The notes under the pieces were generated by a model, which worked only from the letters and a program-made list of their open reading frames with translations, did not search any database and was not told the origin of the DNA. DNA of 54,051 nt, from positions 1 to 54,051 of the forward strand of contig NZ_BPQL01000122.1 in assembly GCF_022179225.1 (NCBI RefSeq), in the 5' to 3' direction. Shown here in pieces: positions 42,671-51,099 of the stretch. Source of the DNA: Methylobacterium goesingense (GTDB lineage Bacteria > Pseudomonadota > Alphaproteobacteria > Rhizobiales > Beijerinckiaceae). Position 1 is the stretch's first letter. The number at the start of each line of letters is the position of its first letter. Both the position numbers and the translations under genes were made by a program.

Positions 42671-43570
42671 GTGACCACCGATCTCTTCCCTGATTTCGCA
42701 GCCCGCTGGATCGACATTCCGGCCGGGCGCTTCTTCGCCCGCGTCGGCGGACCGGAGGAGGCAAGTCCGGTGCTCCTCCTCCACGGCTTTCCCCAGAGCC
42801 ATGCCTGCTGGCACCGGATCGCGCCGGCGCTGGCCGAGCGTCACCGCGTGGTCTGCCTCGACCTCAAGGGCTACGGCTGGTCGGCCGCGCCGAAAGGCGA
42901 CCCGCGCCACGAGGCCTATGCCAAGCGGACGCTGGCGGCCGAGGTGGTGGCGGTGATGGAATCGCTCGGCCACGTCCACTTCGCCCTCGTCGGGCACGAC
43001 CGGGGCGCCCGCGTCGGCTACCGCCTCGCCCTCGACGAGCCGGGGCGGATCGCCCGGCTCGCCCTCCTCGACATCCTGCCGACCCTGGTCCAGTGGGAGC
43101 GGATCGAGGCCAACCCGCGCAAGCCCTCGCACTGGAACTTCCTGGCCGAGGCCGCGCCGGGGCCCGAGCAGGCCATCGGCCGCGACGCGGACACCTATTT
43201 CGAGGGGCTCCTGCGCGACTGGAGCGGGGACAAATCTCTCAAGGTCTTCGCGCCCGCGGCCCTGCACCTCTACCGGCAGGCCTGGAACGTGCCCGAGCGC
43301 ATCCACGCCTTCTGCGAGGATTACCGCGCGGGAGCCACCCGCGACCGCGAGGCCGACCTCGCGGACCTCGCCGCCGGGCGCGAACTGACCTGCCCGACGC
43401 TGATCCTCACCGGCGACAGCTATCTCGACCGCAGCACGGAGACGCCGCTGGCCGCCTGGCAGCGCACCTTCGCGCCGAAGGCCGTCGCCGCCGAGGTCAC
43501 GTCCGGCCATTTCCTCGCCGAGGAGAACGCCGAAGCGACCCTGGCGGCGCTGCGGACCTTCCTGGCCTGA
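42671..43570 (+). CDS. Haloacetate (fluoroacetate) dehalogenase-like alpha/beta hydrolase
   Basis: This 299-residue protein matches the characterised fluoroacetate dehalogenase of Rhodopseudomonas (RPA1163) closely, as I recall it. The nucleophile is Asp110 in VGHDRGARVGYR, with the carboxylate-binding Arg111 and Arg114 in the same motif. Asp134 lies in LLDILPT and the base is His280 in SGHFLAEE. The fluoride pocket is His154-Trp155 in KPSHWNFLAE and Tyr218 in CEDYRAGAT. It is therefore predicted to hydrolyse haloacetates to glycolate. GTG is taken as start, since the longer frame runs into the AT-rich junction. There is no signal peptide and no neighbouring haloacid transporter. Confidence 0.82.
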   Translation: MTTDLFPDFAARWIDIPAGRFFARVGGPEEASPVLLLHGFPQSHACWHRIAPALAERHRVVCLDLKGYGWSAAPKGDPRHEAYAKRTLAAEVVAVMESLGHVHFALVGHDRGARVGYRLALDEPGRIARLALLDILPTLVQWERIEANPRKPSHWNFLAEAAPGPEQAIGRDADTYFEGLLRDWSGDKSLKVFAPAALHLYRQAWNVPERIHAFCEDYRAGATRDREADLADLAAGRELTCPTLILTGDSYLDRSTETPLAAWQRTFAPKAVAAEVTSGHFLAEENAEATLAALRTFLA

Positions 43571-43708
43571 GGGCCGCGTGCCGGGAGAGTCCCAGGGTTG
43601 ACGCCCCGGACGGTTGGCGGGAAGGAGAACCCTCCCTTCAGACGGACGCGAGGCCCCTTCCGGAAACGGAAGCCCGCGCCCGCCGCCCGCACGAGAGCGA
43701 ACCCGCGC

Positions 43709-44410
43709 ATGACGACTTCCTTCCTGCCGATCGACCGCGCCGTGATCGCCCGCGAGGCGGCCAAGATGCTTCTCGAGATCAAGGCGGTGCATTTCTACCA
43801 GGACAAGCCCTTCACCTTCACCTCGGGCTGGGCGAGCCCGGTCTACATCGACTGCCGCAAGATCATCTCCTATCCGCGCCTGCGCTCGACGCTCAACGAC
43901 TTCGCCGCCGCCACCATCGTGCGCGACATCGGCTACGAGTCGATCACCCATGTCGCCGGCGGCGAGACGGCGGGCATCCCCTTCGCGGCCTGGATCTCCG
44001 ACCGGCTGATGCTGCCGATGCAGTACGTGCGCAAGAAGGCCAAGGGTTTTGGCCGCAACGCCCAGATCGAGGGCGAGGTGGTGGAGGGCGCTCGCACGCT
44101 GCTGGTGGAGGATCTGGCCACCGACGGGCGCAGCAAGGCGCTGTTCTGCAAGGCCCTGCGCGATGCCGGCGCCCAGGTCGACCACTGCTTCGTGATGTTC
44201 TTCTACGACATCTTCCCCAACAGCCGCGAACTCATGGCCGACCTCGGCATCCAGCTCCACTACCTCACCACCTGGTGGGACGTGCTCAACGTCGCCAAGG
44301 AGAGCGGCCACTTCGACCCGAAAGTCCTGGCCGAGGTCGAGAGCTTCCTGCACGAGCCCGCCAAGTGGTCGGCGGCGCATGGCGGCATTTCCGATTACCC
44401 GCAGGCCTGA
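43709..44410 (+). CDS. pyrE: Orotate phosphoribosyltransferase
   Basis: This 233-residue enzyme makes OMP from orotate and PRPP in pyrimidine synthesis. It has [38 protein letters not shown] and the PRPP-binding motif [14 protein letters not shown]. The C-terminal part ([29 protein letters not shown]) is typical of the alphaproteobacterial form. The ATG giving MTTSFLPID is chosen; the frame upstream is Arg/Pro-rich and not conserved in kind. It is 138 bp behind the dehalogenase gene. A regulatory attenuator was not seen. Confidence 0.94.
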   Translation: MTTSFLPIDRAVIAREAAKMLLEIKAVHFYQDKPFTFTSGWASPVYIDCRKIISYPRLRSTLNDFAAATIVRDIGYESITHVAGGETAGIPFAAWISDRLMLPMQYVRKKAKGFGRNAQIEGEVVEGARTLLVEDLATDGRSKALFCKALRDAGAQVDHCFVMFFYDIFPNSRELMADLGIQLHYLTTWWDVLNVAKESGHFDPKVLAEVESFLHEPAKWSAAHGGISDYPQA

Positions 44411-44461
44411 TCCGGCTCGCACCGTCATGGTCCCGTCACGGGACGGCGTCACGGCAGGGCG

Positions 44462-45178
44462 ATGATCCCCTTCCTGTCCGGGCCGCTGCCCGAAGCCGTC
44501 AACTCGGCGGTCAGCCTCCTCGTCGCCTTCGCGCTCGGCACCCTGATCGGGGCCGAGCGCCAGTACCGCCAGCGTACGGCGGGCCTGCGCACCAACGTCC
44601 TCGTGGCGGTGGGCGCGGCCGCCTTCGTCGACCTCGGCATGCGGTTGGAAGGTTCCCGCGGGGCGGTGAGCACCGTGGCCTACGTGATCTCGGGCGTCGG
44701 CTTCCTCGGCGCCGGCGTGATCATGAAGGAGGGCATGAACGTGCGCGGTCTCAACACCGCCGCGACTCTCTGGTGCTCGGCGGCCGTCGGCGCCTTCGCG
44801 GGGGCCGACCTGCCCCTGGAGGCGGCCTTCGTCACGGCGGCGGTGCTCGCCGGCAACACCCTGCTGCGACCCCTCGTCAACGCCATCAACCGCGCGCCCA
44901 TCGACGAGAGCCAGACCGAGGCGACTTACGAGGTGCAGGTGACGGTGCAGGCGGAGGCCGCCGGCCCCACCCGCGACCTTCTGGTCGAGCGCCTGGAGGC
45001 GGCGCAGTACCCCGTCGGCGGCATCGAAGTGGTGGAGCGCGGCGAGGGCACCGTCGAGGTGGTGGCGACCCTGGTGGCGACGGCCGTGGCCGGCGCCGAG
45101 CTCGACGCCGTGGTGGCGGCCCTGGCGCGGATGCCCGGGATCGAGCACGCGACCTGGTCGGTGCAGACGGCGGATTGA
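44462..45178 (+). CDS. MgtC/SapB-family inner membrane protein
   Basis: This 238-residue protein has an N-terminal membrane domain with the MgtC signature ALGTLIGAERQYRQRTAGLRTNVLVAVGAAAFV and GVGFLGAGVIMKEGMNVRGLNTAATLW. It ends in an ACT-like soluble C-terminal domain of about 90 residues (YEVQVTVQAEAAGPTRDLLVERL). MgtC proteins affect growth at low magnesium and inhibit F-type ATP synthase in some species. Function here is not shown. A perfect 16-bp palindrome lies 10 bp after the stop. Confidence 0.88.
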   Translation: MIPFLSGPLPEAVNSAVSLLVAFALGTLIGAERQYRQRTAGLRTNVLVAVGAAAFVDLGMRLEGSRGAVSTVAYVISGVGFLGAGVIMKEGMNVRGLNTAATLWCSAAVGAFAGADLPLEAAFVTAAVLAGNTLLRPLVNAINRAPIDESQTEATYEVQVTVQAEAAGPTRDLLVERLEAAQYPVGGIEVVERGEGTVEVVATLVATAVAGAELDAVVAALARMPGIEHATWSVQTAD

Positions 45179-45188
45179 GGGATGCGCG

Positions 45189-45204
45189 GGTGCGCCGGCG
45201 CACC
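45189..45204. repeat. Perfect 16-bp palindrome
   Basis: GGTGCGCCGGCGCACC is its own reverse complement, just after the mgtC-type gene and about 115 bp before the SDR gene. With no loop it is a poor terminator unless the centre opens. It may be a protein-binding site or chance in GC-rich DNA. Confidence 0.35.
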
Positions 45205-45320
45205 TCGGCGAAAGCAGCGCGGATTGCCGGACCCGCTCTTCCGTACACCTCCTCCTCAAGGGATGGGCGGCGCTGCCTCCGGGTGGCCGGCCCTTTCGCC
45301 AACCGAGGATACGGATCAGC

Positions 45321-46004
45321 ATGACAGCCCAGAAGAACGCCCTCGTCGTGGGGGCCTCGCGCGGCCTCGGGCTCGGCCTCGTCGAGACCTTCCTGCAGCG
45401 CGGTTGGCGGGTGACCGCGACCCAGCGCTCGGCCTCCCCGGGCCTCGCCGCGCTGAGTTCCGATGCCCTGACGGTCGAGACGGCCGACATCGACGACGAC
45501 CACGCGGTGACCGGCCTGCACGACCGCCTGGCTGGCCAGAGCTTCGACCTGATCTTCGTGGTAGCCGGGGTGGCGACGCAGGCCCACGAGCCGCTGCACC
45601 GGGTGCCGCGCGAGGTCGCCGCCCAGGTCTATCTCACCAACGCGGTGAGCCCGGTGCGCTTCGCCGAGACCTTCCTCGACCGGCTCGCGCCGAACGGCCT
45701 CGTCGCCTTCATGAGTTCGATCCTCGGCAGCGTCGCCCTGAACGAGTCCGGCGGCTGGGAAACCTACCGGGCGAGCAAGGCCGCCCTCAACACCCTGGTA
45801 CGCAGCTTCGAGATCCGCCACCGCGAGGCCGGCTTCGGCGTGCTGGTGCTGCATCCGGGCTGGGTCCGCACCGAGATGGGCGGGGCCGATGCCGATATCG
45901 ACGTCGCCACCAGCGTGACCGGCATGGTGGAGGTCATCGAGGGCCGGTTCGGACGAACCGGAACGGCTTATCTCGACTACACGGGCAAGACGTTGGACTG
46001 GTGA
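45321..46004 (+). CDS. Short-chain dehydrogenase/reductase
   Basis: This 227-residue SDR has the cofactor motif LVVGASRGLGLGLVETFLQRG and FVVAGVA in place of the usual NNAG. The catalytic Ser lies in AFMSSILGSV, and the Tyr and Lys in ETYRASKAALNTLVRSF. HPGWVRTEMGG is the usual segment after the active site. An Arg (TQRSAS) after the second strand hints at NADPH. The substrate is unknown; the gene stands alone between an MgtC-family gene and a convergent hypothetical gene. It resembles the C-factor-like SDR subgroup. Confidence 0.87.
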   Translation: MTAQKNALVVGASRGLGLGLVETFLQRGWRVTATQRSASPGLAALSSDALTVETADIDDDHAVTGLHDRLAGQSFDLIFVVAGVATQAHEPLHRVPREVAAQVYLTNAVSPVRFAETFLDRLAPNGLVAFMSSILGSVALNESGGWETYRASKAALNTLVRSFEIRHREAGFGVLVLHPGWVRTEMGGADADIDVATSVTGMVEVIEGRFGRTGTAYLDYTGKTLDW

Positions 46005-46044
46005 GGTTTGGAAACCCGGGGCCGGACCAGATCCGGCCCTCGGG

Positions 46045-46410
46045 TCAAGGGCGCCCGATCGGCGGGCGTCCGCGCCGCTCGACGATCACCGGCGGCCGGG
46101 TCCGGCGTTCGACGATGACCGTGCGGGGCGCCCGGCTCGGGCTGGCGGCGGTGAGGATGCGCTCCGGCATTCGCTCGGAAGGGCGCTCGGGCTTGGCCTT
46201 GGCGGCGGCGACGACGTGTTCGCGCACCGCATCCGGCGGCAGGCCGATGAGGCCAGCGGCGATCTCGACCTGCTGCTCGATGTCGTCGGCGAGGTCCTGG
46301 GCCGCGGCGACGGCCTCGGGGATGGTCGGGGGCTCGCGCCGCACACGGATCGGCGGGAGATCCTGGAAGGATTTCGAGGTCTTCTTCACGGCGCGACTCG
46401 CATGGGGCAT
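46045..46410 (-). CDS. Hypothetical protein with duplicated RPP-type basic tail
   Basis: This 121-residue protein begins MPHASRAVKKTSKSF, has a helical middle (IPEAVAAAQDLADDIEQQVEIAAGLIGL), and ends in a duplicated segment, VIVERRTRPP then VIVERRGRPPIGRP. RGRPP resembles the core of an AT-hook, so minor-groove DNA binding is possible. The duplication is also visible in DNA as two copies of about 29 bp at 46061-46119. No family is recognised. An upstream in-frame ATG would add 20 residues. Confidence 0.6.
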   Translation of the reverse strand: MPHASRAVKKTSKSFQDLPPIRVRREPPTIPEAVAAAQDLADDIEQQVEIAAGLIGLPPDAVREHVVAAAKAKPERPSERMPERILTAASPSRAPRTVIVERRTRPPVIVERRGRPPIGRP

Positions 46411-46658
46411 CGCCCGAACATAGGCGCGATTCGGTGGTTTGTGCAGCGCACACATTCGCGGGCGACCCACGCGTCGGATGCATCGCGGTGGCGTGATGGA
46501 TTTTCAATCAGGCTCGCGGGCAGGCCCGCGAAGAGACCTGCATGAGCGAGAAGCGCTCTGCCGGTGGATTGGGCAGATTCGAGCGTCGAAATGCCGCGCG
46601 CGTCGCGGGCCTGCGCAGCCTGTTGCGATCGGGTCGCCAGGGGCGGATAGTCGGAGCC

Positions 46659-47540
46659 ATGCAGGCTTGTCCCTTCGATCTCTCCGATCCCCGACTCGTT
46701 CCGGCCCGGCCCGAGATCGCCGATGCGCGCCTGCGCGGCCATGTCGAGGCCGACCGCTACGTCGTGGGTGAGGAACGCTCCGTCGTCGTGCCCGCCGCGC
46801 CGTTGCGCCGGACGCCCCGCTTCGATGCCGGTCTCGAGACCGAGGCGGTGATGGGCGACACGGTGACCGCCTACGGCGCCGAGGAGGGCTTCGTCTTCGT
46901 CCAGTTCGCCCATGACGGCTATGTCGGCTACCTGCCCGAGGCGGCCCTCGGCCTTGCCGTGGCGCCGACGCACCGCGTCACGGCCCTGCGCAGTTTCCTC
47001 TATCCCGGCCCCGACCTGAAGCAACCCGCCAGCGGCTGGCTGACCCTGGGCGCCCGCATCCGCGTGACGGAGACCGTCGGCGACTATCTCCGGCTCGCGA
47101 GCGGCGGCTACGTCTTCGCCGGCCATTGCGCGCCCCTCGCGGCAGTCGAGCCCGATTACGCGGCCACGGCCGAGCGCCTCGTCGGCACCCCCTATCTCTG
47201 GGGTGGGCGCACCAGCCTCGGCCTCGACTGCTCCGGGCTTCTCCAACTCTGCCTCGCGCAGGCCGGGATCGCGGCGCCGCGGGATGCGGACCAGCAGGAG
47301 CGCGGGCTCGGCGAGGCCCTGCCCCTGGACTTCGACGGTTTGCGACGCGGCGATGTCGTGTTCTGGCGCGGCCATGTCGGACTGATGCTCGACGCAACCC
47401 GCCTGATCCACGCCAACGGCCACCACATGGCGGTGGCGGTGGAGCCCTTGCGCGAGGCCGTCGCCCGCATCCAGGAGAAGAGCTACGGCCCGGTGACGTC
47501 GATCCGGCGGCTTATCTCGGAAGCGCAGATTCGGGTTTGA
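46659..47540 (+). CDS. NlpC/P60-family cell wall hydrolase with SH3-like domains
   Basis: The protein has 293 residues from the chosen ATG. The N-terminal 150 residues contain two SH3-like segments (TEAVMGDTVTAYGAEEGFVFVQFAHDGYVGYLP and ARIRVTETVGDYLRLASGGYVF). The C-terminal NlpC/P60 domain has PYLWGGRTSLGLDCSGLLQLCL with the catalytic Cys, the His in FWRGHVGLML, and a third polar residue in RLIHANGHH. It should cleave the gamma-D-glutamyl-diaminopimelate bond or a similar link in peptidoglycan. An ATG 117 bp upstream in frame is an alternative start; its extra 39 residues are Arg-rich. No signal peptide is visible. Confidence 0.85.
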   Translation: MQACPFDLSDPRLVPARPEIADARLRGHVEADRYVVGEERSVVVPAAPLRRTPRFDAGLETEAVMGDTVTAYGAEEGFVFVQFAHDGYVGYLPEAALGLAVAPTHRVTALRSFLYPGPDLKQPASGWLTLGARIRVTETVGDYLRLASGGYVFAGHCAPLAAVEPDYAATAERLVGTPYLWGGRTSLGLDCSGLLQLCLAQAGIAAPRDADQQERGLGEALPLDFDGLRRGDVVFWRGHVGLMLDATRLIHANGHHMAVAVEPLREAVARIQEKSYGPVTSIRRLISEAQIRV

Positions 47541-47579
47541 GTTCTCACCGATCGCTGTTCGTTTCCGCGCCGGCCGCTT

Positions 47580-47972
47580 TCAAAGCGTCCGAATCCGATT
47601 GCTCGTCGGCGGCAACTCGTACATCGAGCCTGCTGCGCTGCGCTCGCCGAAGGTCACGATGTCGTCCCAGAGGGCCAGGATGCGCTCTGCCTTCTTGACC
47701 AGGGGAGCCTTGTTAAGCCCTGCCGACAGGAAGAAACCCACGAGGCGGGATGTTCGGAATGCCTGAAACTCGGCCCGCGTTTTCCTGATCCTGCGATCGG
47801 CCGAGAGAACGACCCAGCGTCCCTCGTGGCCGAGTTCCGGTATCCACTGAAGGTCCTTCACGCCGGACCCGTAGCGGTCCCGAATGTGGATGATGTCGTG
47901 CTCACCGGCGAACAGGGCGTGCAGGGCGCGGGCGAGGGCAGGCGGAAGGTTTTCGTCGACGACGAACTTCAC
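47580..47972 (-). CDS. PIN-like toxin domain protein (DUF5615-like)
   Basis: This 130-residue protein begins with MKFVVDENLPPALARAL, the acidic start typical of PIN-like DUF5615/Mut7-C toxins. GRWVVLSADRRIRKTRAEF follows with the second acidic position. The final segment is basic. It is expected to be a metal-dependent ribonuclease toxin. The GTG start overlaps the stop of the upstream DUF433-type gene as GTGA, the usual antitoxin-toxin coupling. Both genes are less GC-rich than the surroundings, which suggests acquisition. The RNA target is unknown. Confidence 0.7.
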   Translation of the reverse strand: MKFVVDENLPPALARALHALFAGEHDIIHIRDRYGSGVKDLQWIPELGHEGRWVVLSADRRIRKTRAEFQAFRTSRLVGFFLSAGLNKAPLVKKAERILALWDDIVTFGERSAAGSMYELPPTSNRIRTL

Positions 47973-48685
47973 GCGGCCCGCAGGGATTCTTCGAAGCGAA
48001 CGGCGTCGCGAACCACTGCGGGCGAGACCTCGTAGAGGCGCGCCACACGGTCCACCGATCTTTCCGCCACCACGGCTTCGGCCAGGGCGATCGTCGGAAC
48101 ACCGGATTCAGCGGCGATCGGCTGCCCGAATGACCGCTGCGGGTCGATGACAATGGTGTCCTTGCCGCCGAACGGTCGCCACCGAGCGACAACGGCATCG
48201 TCGAGATCCAGATCCCTGAACGTCCGCTCGATGACGGATCGGATGACGAACTGGCCTCGCTTCAGGTCCAGAAGTTCGGTCTCGCCGGTCGCCTTCAGGG
48301 TGTCGAGAAAGATCGTGCGGCCGTCCGTCCGAAATCGCCGGGTGGAGAACGGCCGTGGGTCCTGAACAGCCGCGCGCGCCTGCTCCAGGCAACTCCGGAT
48401 GATCCGCAGATCGAGTCCTGCCTCAACGAATGCGTGGACGAAGCGAAGCTCGATAAGATCTCGGAAGCCGAGTTCCAGATACGCATCGGTTGACGGCAAC
48501 TCGGGAGCCCAGAGCGGTGGCATACGGCCAGGCTTGCCACCTGATGTGAACGCGTAGCCGCCGAGCCAGCGCTGGATGTTGACCCTCGGCATGCGGATGA
48601 GCCGTGCCGCCTCGGGAACGGTGTAGTATCCGATCCCCAGAGGGGGCGCGTCAGGCGCAGCCGTTGATTTCACGCGCTCCAGCAT
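47969..48685 (-). CDS. Antitoxin-like protein, MerR-type N-terminus plus DUF433 C-terminus
   Basis: This protein has 238 residues. The N-terminus YYTVPEAARLIRMPRVNIQRWLGGY is a MerR/excisionase-type winged helix-turn-helix. A middle region (YLELGFRDLIELRFVHAFVEAGLDLRIIRSCL) follows. The C-terminal GQPIAAESGVPTIALAEAVVAERSVDRVARLYEVSPAVVRDAVRFEE is a DUF433 helix-turn-helix. Typical DUF433 antitoxins are only 70-80 residues, so this is an expanded, two-domain form. It overlaps the PIN-like gene by four bases. It probably both neutralises the toxin and represses the operon. The ATG is preferred over a GTG one codon earlier. Confidence 0.72.
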   Translation of the reverse strand: MLERVKSTAAPDAPPLGIGYYTVPEAARLIRMPRVNIQRWLGGYAFTSGGKPGRMPPLWAPELPSTDAYLELGFRDLIELRFVHAFVEAGLDLRIIRSCLEQARAAVQDPRPFSTRRFRTDGRTIFLDTLKATGETELLDLKRGQFVIRSVIERTFRDLDLDDAVVARWRPFGGKDTIVIDPQRSFGQPIAAESGVPTIALAEAVVAERSVDRVARLYEVSPAVVRDAVRFEESLRAA

Positions 48686-48793
48686 CACATCGACCGTACG
48701 CGTCCGAGCCAGGCGCCGCTACGGGAATCCGCATGGATCATCGCCGTATGGAATGCGCAGTCCCGACCACCGGCCATTGTGCGTCGTCGCGGC

Positions 48794-49255
48794 TCAGCCC
48801 TTCAGCCGCATCTTGATCCGGTAGACCAGCCCGTCGCGCACATCGCGGTAGGCGTCGAGGCGCTGCTCCCGGGTGCCGTCCTGGATGATGGTCGGATCGG
48901 GCGTCGGCCAGTACTCGACCTCGACCGCGTTGGTGCGGGTCAGCTCCAGGGCGGCGTGATGGGCCTCCGGCGCCAGGGTGACGATGAGGTCGAAGTTCAG
49001 GCCCTCCCACTCCTCGAGTTGGGCGAGGGTGCGCGGCTTATGGCGCGCCGCGTCGATGCCGATCTCGTCGAGGGCCGCCACCATGAACGGGTCGGCCGGC
49101 TCGCCGGAGCGCACCCCGGCCGACTGCACGTAGATCGACTTGCCGAAATAGTGGCGCGCGACCGCCTCCGCCGCGAGCGAGCGCACGGCGTTGAAGTTGC
49201 ACATGAACAGGACCGACTGCACGCGCGTTTTCTTCGGGCCGGTCGGATCCGCCAT
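48794..49255 (-). CDS. Low-molecular-weight phosphatase family protein
   Basis: This 153-residue protein has the LMW-PTP/ArsC fold. Its P-loop reads MCNFNAVRSLAAE, keeping C-x5-R-S but not the usual CxGNxCRSP; the second Cys is Val and the Pro is Leu. The general-acid loop is in YWPTPDPTIIQDG, followed by REQRLDAYRDVRDGL. The variant is what I would expect for the member that follows hisD-UPF0262 in Rhizobiales. Whether it is an active tyrosine phosphatase is not shown. It starts 43 bp after UPF0262. Confidence 0.78.
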   Translation of the reverse strand: MADPTGPKKTRVQSVLFMCNFNAVRSLAAEAVARHYFGKSIYVQSAGVRSGEPADPFMVAALDEIGIDAARHKPRTLAQLEEWEGLNFDLIVTLAPEAHHAALELTRTNAVEVEYWPTPDPTIIQDGTREQRLDAYRDVRDGLVYRIKMRLKG

Positions 49256-49298
49256 CCGGTCTTCTTCTCAGCCTCGCGCTGCGGGAGGGGTCGCGACT

Positions 49299-49796
49299 CT
49301 AAGCCTTCCAGTGCAAGGCGAAGACCAGGGTGAAGAGGCGCCGCGCGGTGTCGTGGTCGAGGTCGACCTTGCCCTCAAGACGCTGGCGCAGCAGGTCGGA
49401 GGCCTCGTTGTGCAGGCCTCGCCGTCCCATGTCGATCGCCTCGATCTGGGTCGGCGAGGCGGTGCGGATGGCGTTGTAGTAGCTCTCGCAGATCATCTCG
49501 TAGTCGCGGATCACCCGGCGGAACGGGGTCAGCGACAGGAGGTGGGTCATCACCGCCTCACCGTCCTCCCGCTTGATGACGAAGGCGAGCTTGCTCTCCA
49601 CGAGCCCGAGGGTGAGGGCGTAGGGGCCCTCGCGGCCGGGTACCGTGAAGCTGTTGTCCTCCAGGATGTCGAAGATCGCGATGGCGCGCTCGTGCTCCTG
49701 GTCCGGGTTGCCCCGCCCGATCGATTCCTCGTCGAGGGTCACCACCGTGAGGCGGTGGGGGGATTTGGGCTCGCTCGATTTGGCCGCGCCGGACAT
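49299..49796 (-). CDS. UPF0262 family protein
   Basis: This 165-residue protein is conserved in alphaproteobacteria next to hisD. It contains [60 protein letters not shown] and [43 protein letters not shown]. There is no signal peptide or membrane segment. Function is unknown; the constant neighbourhood suggests only co-inheritance with hisD. It lies 7 bp downstream of hisD. Confidence 0.92.
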   Translation of the reverse strand: MSGAAKSSEPKSPHRLTVVTLDEESIGRGNPDQEHERAIAIFDILEDNSFTVPGREGPYALTLGLVESKLAFVIKREDGEAVMTHLLSLTPFRRVIRDYEMICESYYNAIRTASPTQIEAIDMGRRGLHNEASDLLRQRLEGKVDLDHDTARRLFTLVFALHWKA

Positions 49797-49803
49797 CAGG
49801 CCC

Positions 49804-51099
49804 TCACAGGTTCAGGCGGATCGCCACCGAGCGGGCGTGGCCCTCCAGGCCCTCCGACCGTCCGAGCGCGATGGCCGAGGGTCCCAGGGCCCGCAGGGCC
49901 GCCGGGTCACAGCGCAGGATCGTGGTGCGCTTCATGAAGTCGAGCACGCCGAGCCCGGAGGAGAACCGCGCCGAGCGGGCGGTGGGCAGGACGTGGTTGG
50001 GGCCGCCGACATAGTCGCCGATGGCCTCCGGCGTGTGCGAGCCGAGGAAGATCGCCCCCGCGTTGCGCACCTTGGCGGCCAACGCCTCCGCGTCGGCGGT
50101 CTCGATCTCCAGGTGTTCCGGGGCGAGGCGGTCGACGAGCGGCACCGCCTCGTCGAAGTCGCGCACCACCACGATGGCGCCGTAGTCGCGCCAGCTCGCC
50201 CGGGCGATCTCGGCCCGGGGCAGGGTGGCCAGCGCGCGCTCCACCGCTTGCGCCACGTCGTCGGCGAGCCTCGCGGAATCGGTGATCAGGATCGACTGGG
50301 CCGCGGCGTCGTGCTCGGCCTGGGCCAGGAGGTCGGCCGCCACCCAGTCGGGATTGGCGTGGGCGTCGGCCAGGATCAGCACCTCGGAGGGGCCGGCGAT
50401 CATGTCGATGCCGACCTGCCCGAAGACCCGGCGCTTGGCCGCCGCCACCCAGGCATTGCCCGGACCGACGATCTTGGCCACTGGCGCGATCGTGTCGGTG
50501 CCGTAGGCGAGTGCCGCCACCGCCTGGGCGCCCCCGACCCGATAGACCTCGTCGACGCCGGCGAGCTGCGCGGCGGCGAGCACCAGCGGGTTCATCGTGC
50601 CTTCCGGCATCGGCACCACCATGACGACGCGCGGCACTCCGGCGACGCGGGCCGGAATGGCGTTCATCAGCACCGAGGAGGGATAGCTCGCGGTTCCACC
50701 GGGCACGTAGAGGCCGACGGATTCCAGCGCCGTCCAGCGCCAGCCGGCCGTGACGCCCAGGCTGTCGGTGGCCATGTGGTCGCCCGGCACCTGGGCGGCG
50801 TGGAACGCCTCGATGCGTCCGGCCGCGAAGCGCAGCGCCTCCAGGGCATCCGCCGGGCAGGCCGCGACGGCGGCCTCGATCTCGGCCGGGGTCACCCGCA
50901 GGGATGCGACGGTGAAATCCTCGCCGAACCGGTCGAAGCGGCGGGTGTAGTCGACCAGCGCCGCGTCGCCGCCCGCGACCACGCCGGCGATGATGCCCCG
51001 CACGGTCTCGTCGACATCCTCCGAGATCTCGCGCTTGACGCTGAGCAGGCGCGTGAAGGCGGCGGCGAAGTCTTCGTCGCGGGAATCGAGGCGGACCAT
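49804..51099 (-). CDS. hisD: Histidinol dehydrogenase
   Basis: This 431-residue zinc enzyme oxidises L-histidinol to histidine in two NAD steps. The N-terminus [16 protein letters not shown] and [27 protein letters not shown] are typical. [30 protein letters not shown] carries the zinc-binding region, RLAPEHLEI holds the catalytic Glu-His, and [20 protein letters not shown] adds further Zn ligands. The ATG overlaps the DUF2948 stop by one base (TGATG). The long open frame upstream of this start is a shadow of other genes. Confidence 0.96.
   Translation of the reverse strand: MVRLDSRDEDFAAAFTRLLSVKREISEDVDETVRGIIAGVVAGGDAALVDYTRRFDRFGEDFTVASLRVTPAEIEAAVAACPADALEALRFAAGRIEAFHAAQVPGDHMATDSLGVTAGWRWTALESVGLYVPGGTASYPSSVLMNAIPARVAGVPRVVMVVPMPEGTMNPLVLAAAQLAGVDEVYRVGGAQAVAALAYGTDTIAPVAKIVGPGNAWVAAAKRRVFGQVGIDMIAGPSEVLILADAHANPDWVAADLLAQAEHDAAAQSILITDSARLADDVAQAVERALATLPRAEIARASWRDYGAIVVVRDFDEAVPLVDRLAPEHLEIETADAEALAAKVRNAGAIFLGSHTPEAIGDYVGGPNHVLPTARSARFSSGLGVLDFMKRTTILRCDPAALRALGPSAIALGRSEGLEGHARSVAIRLNL

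Noticed and set aside
42611..45490. A 959-codon open frame on the minus strand
   Set aside because: It lies antisense to the dehalogenase, pyrE, MgtC-family and SDR genes, all with clear motifs, and its translation has no recognisable domain.
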